This document shows positions 28,788-41,662 of a stretch of 64,000 nt of DNA, piece after piece. The notes below the pieces were generated by a model. That model was given only the letters and a program-made list of their open reading frames with translations. It was not told where the DNA came from and made no database searches. Numbering within the stretch: position 1 is the stretch's first letter; every line of letters starts with the position of its first letter. The DNA lies in contig VWPU01005272.1 of assembly GCA_013398955.1 (NCBI GenBank), positions 124,001-188,000 of the forward strand, read 5' to 3'. Source of the DNA: Callaeas wilsoni. Taxonomy: Eukaryota; Chordata; Aves; Passeriformes; Callaeidae. A program made the position numbers and the translations under genes.

Positions 28788-31700
28788 GTAAGGATAATAT
28801 AATAGAAACCCTTTGAAATCTTAAAAATGCTTGTACATGCAGCATTGACATGCATAGAAGTGTTAAGGAACTTGCATTAGAATAATACCAAAAATAGTTC
28901 AAAGTAGGAAATACCATATGTGTGAAGAGCTCTGTTCATGGCTGCATTCAGCAGCCTGGCAATGGGTGCGGGTAAAAGAAAGAATCACTGTGTTCTCCAG
29001 TGCACAGGACTGCTCTGGAGCAGTGGTGGTCCAGCCAGAAACCCCAAAGTTTTGGGGATATGACACCACGTTGAAAAATCACCCTTCTGCTCCTACGCAA
29101 AACCCAACACTGAACAGGGCCAAGGAATCCCTTACCAGAATTCTGGACATCTTTAGCAAGTAATGGCAGTCTCTAAAACAGTTTTGAAAAAATGCCAGTT
29201 TGGGGTATTGTGGAGAGCAAATGTAAACCAAGACAACAATAGAGATATTTTAGGAACTGAAACCTAATGCAGAATTTACAGATTTTTTTATGCCTTTCTT
29301 TTTTTGAATCAAATGCTAACATTTCTATTTCCTTCTCTTGCTGCGTGAAGGGTGTTCTAGGTGACCCCATCTGACTTTAGGCTTCTCCTTGAAATATGGT
29401 TAGCAAATATTATATTGCTGTTGTAATGAAATCTTCTAGTAAGTGAACTTTGCCCTGAATGAGTATATTTATATTGAAAAAGGCTTTCATGGGTTGTAAT
29501 TGGTGTTTGTGTCTTAATAAAATGCAATCCACCAAATAGCACCCCTTCCATTTCCATTACTGAGCAGGTATAATTAATAAATTGTTGCTCCTGCTATTTT
29601 TTGTTGTATTGATAAAGAGAGGGTTCTATATATTTAGTTTTGCTCACTCATACTTTTGAATATAGACATATTTATTTTACTCAATTCTTAAATTTAAACG
29701 ATATTCAGATCTGAATGAAAAATGATGTAAACGGACCTGAAGATCAAGCTTTGTGTCTGTGTGCTGCCTAAGCCTCTCTTAATAACATTTTTACTCCATA
29801 TACTTCAGTCCATAAGTTTAAGACAAGTCTTAAGGACTTTGTGTGCTGTCTTTTTGAAAACCATACTCTTTATTAAAAAATAAAGTATAGTGACATGTTT
29901 TGTTGCTTCTAGAGTATATGGATTTAATTGACATATCAGTCTCCCAGAAGGAAGTAGATTTCTCTTTAAGTGTTAAATACTTGGAGAAGCTGTATGTTTG
30001 TTTCTCCTTCCAGAGGTTTATCAGATAGAATTTTCAGGTCCCAGATGGTGAAGATTCAGTTCTGAACTTGTTTTCCAAGATGTGCAAATGGTATTAGTCT
30101 AAAAATAGTTCAAGTAATTAAAAGCTAAGAATTTGTTTGAATATTGATGGAAAGAGAAAATCTTTAATGTTTTTGTCAGAAAGAAGTTTCCAAGATACTA
30201 CGTCTTGAAAAATATTTTTTTTATGCTAATGAGATGCTTATAGATATTTGGGTTTTTATAGGTTCTTTGGTCTTTAAGTAGTTGGCTACACCTGCTTTAC
30301 AGCTTGAGCAATAAACAAAAAGCAAGCAAGAGCCCAAGAGTCTTCCTCAAACCCTGCCTCTGCTTAAAGCAGTAACTTGAGAACGTTTCTCATTTTTCAT
30401 CTTCATGTAGATGCTCAGATTAGTCATTTATATGTATCATAAGCTAAAAAAAAGAGTCTCTAAGGAAAGTTTAAAGAGTAAATTTCAAGATTACATTTTA
30501 GGCAGAGGTAGAATTTGCACCTGGCTCATGGATGCACCTTTGGGGATGGTCTTGAAACCAAAAGAGGATCAAGTCTAGGTAGTATGAATTCAAATAAGCC
30601 TCTAAAGCTTTTCTTCAGATGAAACATATAATTTTGCCAAGTAGTGTTTCAAATAGAAACAGCCTAGATTCAGAACCCTTCTACTTAAGATACAGCTTCA
30701 AAGTAAAGCAGAACTCTTAGCAATGTCATTTTTGACCACTTTGTAACAGAAGGAAAAGGAAGTCAATGAAGAAAATGAAACAGCTTTAATGAAGATTCAA
30801 GTTTAAAAGATATCAATTTTGTCAGTTAATTTCCCTCTCCCCCTTTCCCTTTTCTCTTTTATTTTCTTAGAAAAAGTTTGGAATGTATTCCTCTTGTGCT
30901 TTTTTTTAATGGTTGGAGAGAGGAGAGGGGAACCTAGCTTATTTGCTGGAGTACCTTTTGGGGAGATGGGGGTTTTGGGGATTTTTGTTGGTTGGTTTTT
31001 AAAACAAATGCAATACTTTTCACTGTGGCCTAAACAATGCATCCATTGTCAGGTAGCTTAATAGAATATGTTTGATTAGGGACACTACTCTTTTGAAAAC
31101 CTTGTATCTAAAGAAAAAATGGAAAAATATGCATTGACGAAAAGTGGAAATATGTTCAGTATCTGATAATTTCACCCCAAGGAAGGCAAACCACACACTT
31201 AGTATACAGATTACTTGACCTTTTTTTTTTCCTTATTTAAAATATAGGTTATGTTCTGAGAGTGGACTGACAGTTGTTGAGGACGGTATCCTCCAAGAAA
31301 AGAATGAACAAATAGCATGTTTGATAATGCTGCTGGCTGGCTCTTTCCCAGTCACCAGCATACATCAAGCCATTCCTCAAGTTTCTACGCTAAATCATTG
31401 GCTGCTCTCTTGAGAGTATAAATAACATTGCTGTCTCTTCCATGGTAGACCTTCCAAATTGCTTACCTTCTATTAGTAAACAGGAGATGTGCAAAAGTGG
31501 TCAGAGTTAGGATAATGAACGTGTGTTCAGCAGAGATCTCTGTATATGTGAATGTCTGAAGTACAAGAAGTTTTGTGTAGATAACTTCAGCTTATCACTT
31601 GAGCCATTTAGGAGGGATTGTAAAGGAGAAGTTTATGGTAATTGATCTAGCTCATTGAAATTCAGATGAGCATCTTCTCATGGGACCCTTGTTCTTCCAC

Positions 31701-33110
31701 AGAATGTGGGGATTTTTTTCATTTCACTTGTTTCCACACCAAGTGAAGGCTCTGCTAGCACTTTATATCATTACCATGAAAGTGGACTTCAACCATCCAA
31801 CTCTTTCAAAAACCACCAAGTTCTGCCATAAGTGAGCTTTAAATGGGTAAGAGTCAAAAACTGATCCTAGGAGAGAGTGCTGTAAAGCCATAAAACATTT
31901 CATCTTGACCTGTTAGTGCCTGTGTGTCATGTTATAGAAACTCTGATGTCTGCTATAGAGGAACTGCTGTGCTAAGGCTGCTGAGTAAGGCTTTCCAAAA
32001 GCTTTTCCCTCTTGTCTATGAAGCAGCACAGGCATGCTTAGGAGTGCCAGATGGTCTGTGGTAATTTTGTGTGACCCATGACCCTCCTCGGTTGTGTTGA
32101 GGGCTGTTCCAGCTGCTGGTAGTATCTTAGCAGTGCACAGATAAGACTGAAATGTCACCTTTGCAGACTGTGTGTTTTCTGCTGTGGTTCCAAGAGACTT
32201 TACAGACCCATCCCTTGCTGGATAATGATCTAATCTTATTTTGCTTACCAACAGTTCTGCTGCTGGAGTGTTAAAATGCAGGTTAGACAAAATACTAGAT
32301 CTTTCTAGTGACTCATTTAGTCCCTTTCTTCTTCCCAGCTGGTCTAAGTCATACACAGCTGTGAGAACATTAGCTCCAAAATTCTGAGAAGCAGACACTT
32401 TATATGTGGTGATGCATTCCTTTATATCTCTTGGCCCACATGGTGATGACTTCTAAATCCCTTATCATAGCTGCCTCAGGCTGGAAACAATTTTTTTTTA
32501 CCAGCTGATGTAAAGATGACATTTCTTGAGCTGAGGGAATTTAATGTGATTGTACTGTTCTCCAGACCTCAAAAGATAATGCTGTGACTTCCATTCATCA
32601 CAAAAACAGGGCTTTAAAGTGGCTTTTCCTAATTCCCAGATAGGAATCGTGAAATTATTTTTGGGGAATAATATTTTTCAAGAATAACTGGTGACAATTA
32701 CACAAAGGTGTTTTATTGAGCTATCTTCCATGCTATCCTGCAAGAAAGGGGAAATGCATAGACATAACAAGATGCAATACTGCAATGACTTTTTTTTGCC
32801 ATTGTTGAATGATACAGCACCAGTTAGGTTTTGCACACATTTGCAAAGTTTTCTTTAATCGACTCTCTCACTGTTTGTCTTAGGTTCATTTTCTGTTCAA
32901 CAATGTTTGTTTTCACATTAATGGTGCCTTCATTTTTACTCATGGATACATGGTATAAAAAATGTTGTGGAGTCTTAACTTACAGCTCTCATCCGGGTGG
33001 CTCCTTGTTCACTGAAGTGTTAAGATGGTTGGTGTGATAAAGGCAAGTTGAGTTTATTGAAGCAGCAGAAATTGAGCCCAAGGTCTGTTTTACCTGATCT
33101 CATGTGTGGT

Positions 33111-33130
33111 TTTTTTTTTTTTTTTTTTAA
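33111..33130. repeat. poly-T run of about 20 bases
   Basis: An uninterrupted homopolymer in intron 10, followed by AAGAG. No retroposed sequence could be recognised on either side. Confidence 0.8.
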
Positions 33131-35657
33131 GAGTTTAAATCAAATGTCACATGCCTAGTTCAGAACAAAGGTGACTGTGGGCTGGTTGCTCAGACTGCTA
33201 GGGCATGCATGTATTCTGTGTCAGAAACAAGGGTTTCTCATGCAGGCAGTGTTTTTAATGCATTTGAGTATGTCATCTTCACTGAGACCCTGTTCCTCCA
33301 GGCAAGACATACAGTGTTCTGAGGGTCCTGTGCCATAAGAGGACAGGTCAGGATTAAATGCCACCACATCACATTCCAGTTTACATGAAAATGAACAGTC
33401 TTTAAAGTTACTGTCTTCCCTTATTATTCACTGCTAGCTTACATACCACATGTCTCAAGTCTCCTTTATAACATACTAAGTTTCAGAAATGGTTTTGGGA
33501 GCAGAGTTGGGTATGAATGCTCTGAATAGCACAGCACACTGAAAGGACAGTGTTTCGTACTGCTGATGGTCTTAAAGGTGGAGTCAGAGCACATCAAAAG
33601 GACTCTGTATCCTTGCAGATTTGTAGCTCTCTTTCTCTGTTGTTCCTGTCTGAACGGAATATTTCGTGTTTTAATTTAACATTGATTATATAGCTGTAGT
33701 TTTCCCAACTGTGTTGTTTGCTCGTGACTTCAGGCTGTTGTTTGAGAGGTCCTTATATCCCTGAAAAAATGCCCTTGGATGGCAGTGGAATCACTTGTGT
33801 TGCCTTCTGCTGCAACAAAGGACTGCAGGACTAGGCTTGGTGTGATTAACTTAAGTACTGAAAATTTGGAACATGTTTAGAGATTGATGCTGCTTGAAGT
33901 GAATATGGTACATAACTTGCCAGATTCATAAATTTGGAAGAAATCTTTGCACTCTCCAGTGATATTTGAAGGTGTTCTGCCTAAAATCATGGTTTGCTGT
34001 TCTTCAGAGTAAAATAGTCTCTCTTGACCGTACTGCGTAGTTTTATCATACTGGTGGGTACCCAAAAAATCTTCAGCCACCACCACCAGATAATTTCTCA
34101 TGTTTCAGTAATGTGAAAAACACACTGCAGTGTCACCAAACCCTCACTGGAACAATCAAACACTTTACTTTGGACAATCTGTTCTCCTTGTTGTGAACAA
34201 TATGTCTTCTTTGTTTCAGTTACTTTATTTTTCTGTCTACATGAGAGAGGCTGTCATGAAAACAGGACTATTGTTTCTTAAAGGCTCGTGTTTTCCTGAT
34301 ATTCTTCCCAGCCTGAAAACAGCAACTCTTGTCATGCTACTTACTTTGTTGTGGAAAGGTTATTATACCAATGAATTGAAGGATTATGACTTTCAGCCAT
34401 GTAACTGCTAACAAGAACATAGGAACTTGTTAATAGAAGTAGCATTTTAAAGGTGTTTCTATAGGGAGGGGAAATCTGGCAAGATCCCACTGATTTCTTG
34501 GTACTGTTGTAGTGACGGAAGTTTGCTTGCCCAAAATGCTCACAAATAAAAGGAGATGTGAATAATGAAAAGCAAATTGCTAAGTGTGTTAGTTAATAAA
34601 TTGCAGGTGATTTTTTGGTTACCATATTGGCCCGGTCTTATTTGGGAGATACATCCTCTTTTTTTAATAGTTTAGGAAAGTTTCACAGTGGTGAATCCAA
34701 TTAACAAAGAAGAAAAATTTAAGTGTTCTTTCTTGCTCTATTTCCCCTTCTGCTTTAAATGTCATATGCTTTATTTTTTGCTGTTCTTTACTTGCTCTGT
34801 CTTGAAGTTAGCTATCTTAGAAAGAGGACTTTCTGATTCTCCTCCTTTATTGCGGCTTTCCTTTACTGTGGCTCCTCTGTCTTCCTTCCTTGTACTTGTC
34901 TTATTTCCACTTCGTGTATTTTATTCTTACCTTTGTTTTGTTTCCAACTTTATCCCTTAGGACACCTATTTTTGCGTATCTCCTTTGTGTATCATGGAGC
35001 AGGGGGAAGTTGGATAGTAGGGATATAATAAAACACTTTCTTCGCAGAAAACCTGTTCTCACCTTTAAAACATGCTAGATTATTTTTCTAGCTGTCTTAT
35101 TCTGCATGACCACAGTGCAAGTTCTCACTAAATATCCTTATTGTCTTCACGCTCACCTGCAATATATTTGAAAATGCTTGCAGTTTTCTGACAAAGTATA
35201 GTATCTTGGAAGCTCTTAGTGAATTTAAATAATGTCAGAAGAAATTTGATGGTATTGCTTCACAGAAGTGGATTAGCCTAGATTAACTGGGTCTGGAGGA
35301 AAGGGGAGAATCTTCGCTGTGCCTTTCATTTCTGGTTGTGGAAAGTGTAGCTAATGCCCACAGGGTGTGGAAAAGGAAATTGTCGCTATAGAAGAGCAGC
35401 AGATTAGAGCTTCTAATCATGTTTCTGCAGCATAATGTGCATTTTATTGTCAGTGTTATCTGGTCCCATGTGCTAGCGGAGATCCTTTGATAAACTCATG
35501 TCTGTGCCAGGATGGAACTCTTGATTCCTTGCCCTGAACTTGTCTTTCAGCCCTGGCAGAACTAATACCCATCTATAGATGAAATGCACGTTGCACAAGC
35601 AGTAAAAAGGGAGGGCAAAGAATGCAATCTGCTCCCTTCACCAAGTGAGAAAAGATA

Positions 35658-35705
35658 TTAAAAAAAAAACCCAAACAAAGCAAAAACCAAACCAAAAAAC
35701 ACCCC
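35658..35705. repeat. A-rich low-complexity tract
   Basis: A-rich sequence broken by CCC, CAAAG and CC interruptions and ending in CCCCC. No tail-bearing element is recognisable next to it. Confidence 0.75.
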
Positions 35706-36948
35706 CACTACTACTTCTGTCTGTGACATCCACAAGATAGGAGATAATTGCATTGATGGAATCCACCATGTCTTCTGTGGCAGTAGCAGGAATCTTCTGA
35801 ATTTGCAGTGATACAATGAATTTCTGCTACAGGGGGAGGAGAATGTTGTTTTATATCCTAAGGAACAATCTGCTGGTTTAAGGTATGGAGGGAGATTTTT
35901 GCAGAAAGGGAGGGAAGAGATGGGTAGGTTTTTGGGCCCCACAATACTCTGGGGGAAGGGGACATAACACAAAATTTACTTTTTCACTTTAAGTCCTAGT
36001 AGACAATTAGCATTGCACCAATGTGTATGTGTTACATATAACATTTTTTTAATGACTGGCTTCTATATGAGAAAAGAAGTAAAGAAAGGCACAAGAATGA
36101 AAAACTCAGAAACTGTTATTGTCTTTTTTTTTTTCTTCTTTTTTTAATATTTTTTTATTTTGCCTGTTCAGAGGTGCTGGGTCACAAATACTGATTTTTA
36201 ATTGAGAGGTGGGAGAACTGCGGCACATGACCATACTGTTTGATAAGAAGTAGCAGAATGCTCTGTTCTTTTTAGCTGTTCTCAGCATTAAAACTAGATC
36301 TTTTTAGGAATAAAAAAAAAGGTCAGATTTAAGGCCAGTTTCCAGTTCCTCAGAGCTTTAGAAAAAGCAAAGCACATGGTTGAACAGCCTTTACTAACTC
36401 CCTGTCCATATTAATTCAGGTTTCATCCAGGGCTTTTTCCAAGTTACTGAATTAACTTCAGTAGTTATGTGCAGCATTGTCAAAGGCAAGGTGACAGGGG
36501 ATTTTGCTGCTTATTCATGGAAAATCTTGCCCTTCTTCCCTCTAGGCTCTTTATCTTCCATTCATTTTATTCTTAGCTTAGCAAAAATCGTCAGAGGGCA
36601 AGGCTGGGCCTTCCCTTCTAAAAACAGAAAGTATTGCCCTTGCTTGAAAAGGAAATGTGACGAAAGTTCACAGCCTCTCTAGCTGGTTAATAATTGTGTA
36701 TTTTGTTAGGATTTTTTTTTATTCTGTATGCCCTTTTCTTGTGCTGTTTTGTGTTTGTGATGGTCAATCATGCCACCAAAGCTGTAGTTCAGCACTTTGC
36801 TGAAGCTCCTTAGGGTGACGTTCTCGTGGTTTAACGCCAGCCAGCAGCCAAGCCCCACACGGCCCCTTGCTCACTCCCCCACCAGCAGGACCGGGGAGGG
36901 AACAGGAAAGGTAAAAGTGGGAAAACTCATGGGTTGTGATAAAGACAG

Positions 36949-36954
36949 TTTAAT
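36949..36954 (-). terminator. ATTAAA polyadenylation signal of the LTR
   Basis: ATTAAA on the minus strand in the context CCCATTAAACTGTC, inside the solo LTR and downstream of its TATA box. Read-through from DISC1 would not use it because it is antisense. Functional use is inferred only. Confidence 0.6.
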
Positions 36955-37133
36955 GGGGAAAGTAAAAGCCACGCACAGAAGCAAAGCAAAACAAGGAATT
37001 AATTCACCACTTCCCATGGGTAGGTGGCTGTTCAGCCATTCCCAGGAGAGCAGGACCCCCTCACACACAGCAGTTACTTGGGAAGAGAAAGGCCATCAAT
37101 CCAAACATTCCCCACTTCCTCCTTCTTCCCCCA

Positions 37134-37144
37134 CTTATATATAG
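37134..37144 (-). promoter_or_regulatory. TATA box of the solo LTR
   Basis: CTATATATAAG on the minus strand inside the LTR, upstream of its ATTAAA signal. The motif is intact, so an antisense transcript starting about 30 bases on is possible; there is no evidence that it is made. Confidence 0.6.
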
Positions 37145-40100
37145 AGCATGATGTTACATGGTCTGGGATATCCCGTTGGTCAGTTTGGGTCACTTGTCCC
37201 AGCTGTGTCTTCTCCTAACTTCCATGCACCCCGAACTCCCTCACCAGCATGGCAGTACAAAAAGCAGAAAAGGCTTTGGCTGTCTGTAAGCCCTGCTCAG
37301 CAATAACAAAAACATCTCAATATTATCGACCCTGTGTTCAGCACGAATCCAAAACACAGCCCCATTCCAGCCACTGGGAAGAAAATTACCTCAGCTAAAA
37401 CCAGCACACACAGTAGTCCTCTCTGCTATGAACTCTTGCCTTGTCAAGAGCAGGTAATTCTATATCCCTTTGCTGCTTTGGTGCTGAGATTTCCCTGTTT
37501 TGGAGCAGAAGTAAAATTTTTCTTATCCTTTTCCCTGATCTCTTGTGCTCTTCTTGCTTGAATTATATGAATTTTATTAAGAGCTTAAAATTCAAATTAG
37601 TAATTTTGTTTGTTTGTTAATTTGTGATATTTGTCAACATGGAGAGGATCCCATTTTATGAATGGTGAATGTCTACTATGACTGACAGCTGTCATACCTC
37701 CTTCTTCTTTCCCAAGAGTAGGTTCTTGGCTTTTTGACCTGGAAGCCTATACAGTTTCTCTTGAAGATATTGGTCCTAATATATGTTTGCATTAATGAAG
37801 GGAAGATCAATACATTGAGCTTTGATGGTTTGCTTTTAATATTTTTCTATTTCCTATGCAAAAATGCTTTGGCTATGACATAATATTTTTTATAACAGCT
37901 CCACTGTGCTTCACAGAATGTTCATCCACTGACCTCATCCTAGAATTTTCAGAGGGAGCTTGAAAATAAGATCCAAGATCAACAATATGAGGATCTATTT
38001 GCAGTGTGCCGTACCTGCTGAGGGGTTAAATTTGGACACTCTCTCAACCTAAAAGACAGTGGTTTCATCATTCCCTTCAAATAACAAGGAAAACGTGCAG
38101 CAGGATATAGTATTGTTAGGTGAGAGGCAGTCTGAAAACTAGGGACTGAGTTTGAGAAATTGATAAAAAATATCCCTTTATACTGCGGACTGTTTCCAGT
38201 AATTTTATGGGACTTTTCCAAATCTTACTGAGAGAAGTAACTGCAAACTCTTCAAAGTGCTTCTCTTTGCCCTTCAGCATCACCTGTACCTTGCCCAGCT
38301 CTGCCTTGCTATTGACTTCTCTGTGAGCTGATTTCATGCCAACCTCAACCCATCTTAGCTGTGAAGATATGACTGTGAGGGGAGGGAGGGATAGCAAAGC
38401 TGTTTGTCACCTCCGGGTCCATGGCATTAAGCTTTTGCTCTCTTACCAGGTGCTCTTGGTGGCTGCATGTAAGTGAATACGTGTACTGAAAAACAGCTGC
38501 TCTCTTCTGAACTTGGCAAGAAAAGTGTTAGGAGGTGGATGTGTATTTTCCTACTGCTGCTGTTTTCCAATGCATCTCTGAAGACAAGATTCAAAACCTA
38601 TTTGTGCAATTACAGAGTCTTTGTGACCTGTCTTGACTTGGATTGCCATCAACAGTAGTAATGGGTGTAGAGCAGTCAAGGAAGATGAGGAGGGATGCCT
38701 GATGACATCTGCCTGCTGTCCAGCAGTGTTGCTAAATCCTCCTGTTCTGTCTTTGGATGATACTTTGCACAAAGCCCTGGCTGGCCAGTTAGATAGAAAC
38801 ATCATGATAATTAAACAAGTAGAAAAAAAGTACTGCTGTCTGCATAGCATGAGTATGAAGATGTAGGATAACTCTATTTTGCATGCAACTGGGACTGTCT
38901 TTCCTACTAGCATTTGGAAGTTTTCGTTAATCAGTGCAGTTACTACTGGGAGTGTACTGTGCTAGTCTGGGGAGACACACATGGCCCAGCAATTTTAAGT
39001 GTGCTGTCAGCAGCAGTGCGGGGTTTTTGTAGCTAGGAGAGTCCAGCCAGGGAGGATCTGTAGACCTTGCCCTTTCTCTCTTGCTCTTTTTGATCCAGAA
39101 CAGGCTTTGGCTCCTGAACTTATATGCCTCTGCAACTACAGCAGGTCATATGGTGCCCTTGGATGTTTCAGAGGAACTCCGTAAGCATGTGACTATTGAC
39201 ATTGGTATTTGGCCAACACTCTCGTTTTTCCAGGTGTGTCTTCCTGGTTACAGAAGTTGAATTTCAAGGTACATTCCTACATGATGACAATATATCAACT
39301 CTCCCAATTGTACCTCTTCTAAAAGGTTATTTCTTTGCCCTGTTTTTTAATCATTATGTGTGCTTAATTCCTGTTTGGTCAGTGGTACACAGGATGATTC
39401 ACATTCCCAAATTCACTGGACACTGCAAGTCTAAATCTCCCATGCTTTCAGAGAGAGAAGTATATTTTAAACTGTTTTATGTCAGAGAACAGAGGTGAAT
39501 AAAAATGATAGGAGAACTGTGAATTCCTTCTATGTGCTTCCTAGCACTGTGGTCAGAGAATGTAATAAGCAGTAAGAGATCAGGCTCATTATTCTAATTG
39601 CTTTGCCATAAGAACACGTTCTTCTCTTGGTATAAATAGCCATTGCTGCTATTGCAGCAGTGTGGACTTGTGGCAGCTGAGAATGTGGCCTCAGTGCAAA
39701 TGCTGTGCTTTCTTCCTGTGGCATACTTTTAGAAACAAATGTATTCTCTTGGATTAGAACTGGTTGTGACTTTGAAAGCCACTGAGTGACTTCCGTTTTA
39801 GAAGAGGTCACTAGAAGTTGGATGCTTTGTGGGGCTCAAGCTCAAGATAATATCGAGGCTTGTGTAACAGCTGAGCTGAACAGAGCTTAGATGAATATAT
39901 AGATACTGAGATGCCTGTTTTTCAAAATTGGGGCCTAATTCATGTGTGTCCTTTAAATCTAATTTGGTATCAAATATTAAGTAGTGCAGAAAAAAATACC
40001 TCATTCCAGCAATTCCTATCCAGCCAAAATTAATGACATTGTGGGGCTTTGCTGTTATTGCAGGAGCCAAAGGCAAGCAGGATACAGACTGAATTATCAG

Positions 40101-41592
40101 AGTTAGTACCAAAATTGAGGGTGTTTTATCAGATTATGAACAAGGTGAATGGTAAACTAGGGTTGAGAAACTGGCTTTATGTGAACTGCTGAATAAGAAT
40201 AATTCCCTGGTAGCTTTCTCCTCATCTATCAAAGTTAAATTTTTTAGTCTTAGAGTAGATTATTTGTAATAGATGCTTCAGTGGAGGTAAAGGCAGAGGA
40301 CCATTCATTTTTTTAAAGAGAAATAAATAGCCCTGAAAGCAGGTAGTAAATTTTTACATTATAGATTGGGTAATATAGTAAAAATAAACTATAAATAAAT
40401 ATAGGGACAAAATTGAATTATAAATGCTCTCAGCAAGATGCCTTCCTTTTTCCCTTGTAAATTACTGAATTTCTTGCATTCGACGTGTTGGTCCCATTCC
40501 TGCATCCACCTTGTGTTAAGAATCAAAGTGAAAACCATCACCTGCAGCAGTCTATCATTTTGTGTTTCCAGTGGAGATAATTTAAGTATAACAGTGACAT
40601 TGAATATTGGTAAAAAGATGACAGCCCATGATTAAAGTTCTGTGCGAGGTAAAATAAATAGCTGGAGGACTGAAGAGAAAATGACAAAAGTATTGTTTGG
40701 TATTGTGTGGTATCTTGTTTTTTAATAACACTAATCAAATGTCCATTGTTTCTTTAAGCACTAGATATATTGTTTTTAACAGGCCTTTCGGGAAAGAAAA
40801 GATAGACATAAAATATGTACATTTCACATAAATTACACGGTGGTAGTTTTGTCCTTAAGTTGCCATATCAGGGTGGGGGTTTCTTAGAAAATATGTCAAT
40901 TCTTAGCAGACTGGTTTTAGATTTCAGTGTTAATCTTTCAGTATTCTGGATGCAGTAGGTAATGTTTTACAAATGGAAAACATTGTAGATAATGAGTGTC
41001 CTTGATAAGCTTAATTTTTTAGAACACATTTGGCAGAAAACATTGGCAGATATTTATTTATTCTTATTTTTTGTTTGTTTACTGAGATTACTGTGAGGGG
41101 CCGTGTATTTTTACATGAATATTATTTCTTATTTGTTGTTATTAGCTTCTTTCTATGAAAAATTCTGCACACAAAGGAATGGTTGAAGAAATATCAAGGC
41201 AGTTCAAGTTAATAGCTTTTGCGAGGTCTGAGAAAATTCCTTAGAAATCTTAGAATCCATCGTAATAGAATGTTTACCCTTTTTTTCTTAATTATGCAAT
41301 TTATAGAGTTGGTGGTGTAGCCTCATTGTGCATATGTACGTATGTTGTCTAAAGACACTACCTGGAGCTGCTACAAGTAATAGAATGGCAGCATGACCTT
41401 CTAGGTAACAGAACAGAGTGGGGGAGAAAATAGAGGCAGTGAAGAACAGGGTTAACTTTTTAACTGGAAGGAGTATAAAGACCTATAAGGGTTGTCCCTT
41501 CTCCCAGACCTGCAGAAGTACACTGTTCCTGGAGTGAAGGTTCGGATACGGGCAAGCAGAGATGTGAAAGAAGCAAGGACCGTGCAACAGGC

Positions 41593-41662
41593 CTATAAAT
41601 AGCTTTAGAATAATGTTGTGCTGAGAGCCGCAGAGCTCCCCCATTGATACCTCCCAGAATCT
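41593..41662 (+). repeat. 70-bp direct repeat, copy 1
   Basis: The 70 bases from CTATAAATAGC to CCCAGAATCT recur without a mismatch at 44409-44478 in the same orientation, 2816 bp downstream. Weaker likeness (TCAA) runs on for a few bases past the 3' end. Flanking sequence on both sides is unrelated. The unit begins with a TATA-like motif and includes GAGAGCCGCAGAGCTCCC. I cannot assign it to a known element. Confidence 0.93.

Larger units (their letters stand above)
36822..37408 (-). mobile_element. solitary LTR of an avian endogenous retrovirus
   Basis: This segment has the anatomy of an LTR on the minus strand. It starts near TGCTGGTTTTAGCTGAGG (complement of 37389-37406) and ends in GTTAAACCA. 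A TATA box (TATATATAAG, complement of 37134-37143) lies in the middle, and a polyadenylation signal ATTAAA (complement of 36949-36954) about 180 bases further on, which gives a plausible U3-R-U5 order. The text is familiar from many bird genomes, where this LTR type is abundant. No gag, pol or second LTR is found in the window, so it is a solo LTR. The outer ends are uncertain by a few bases and I see no clean target-site duplication. It is antisense to DISC1 in intron 10. Old copy, non-coding. Confidence 0.88.

Noticed and set aside
31913..32398. Minus-strand open frame of 161 codons, the longest in the window
   Set aside because: It matches no family I recognise, has no splice, promoter or retrocopy hallmarks, and one or two frames of this length are expected by chance in 64 kb of both strands.
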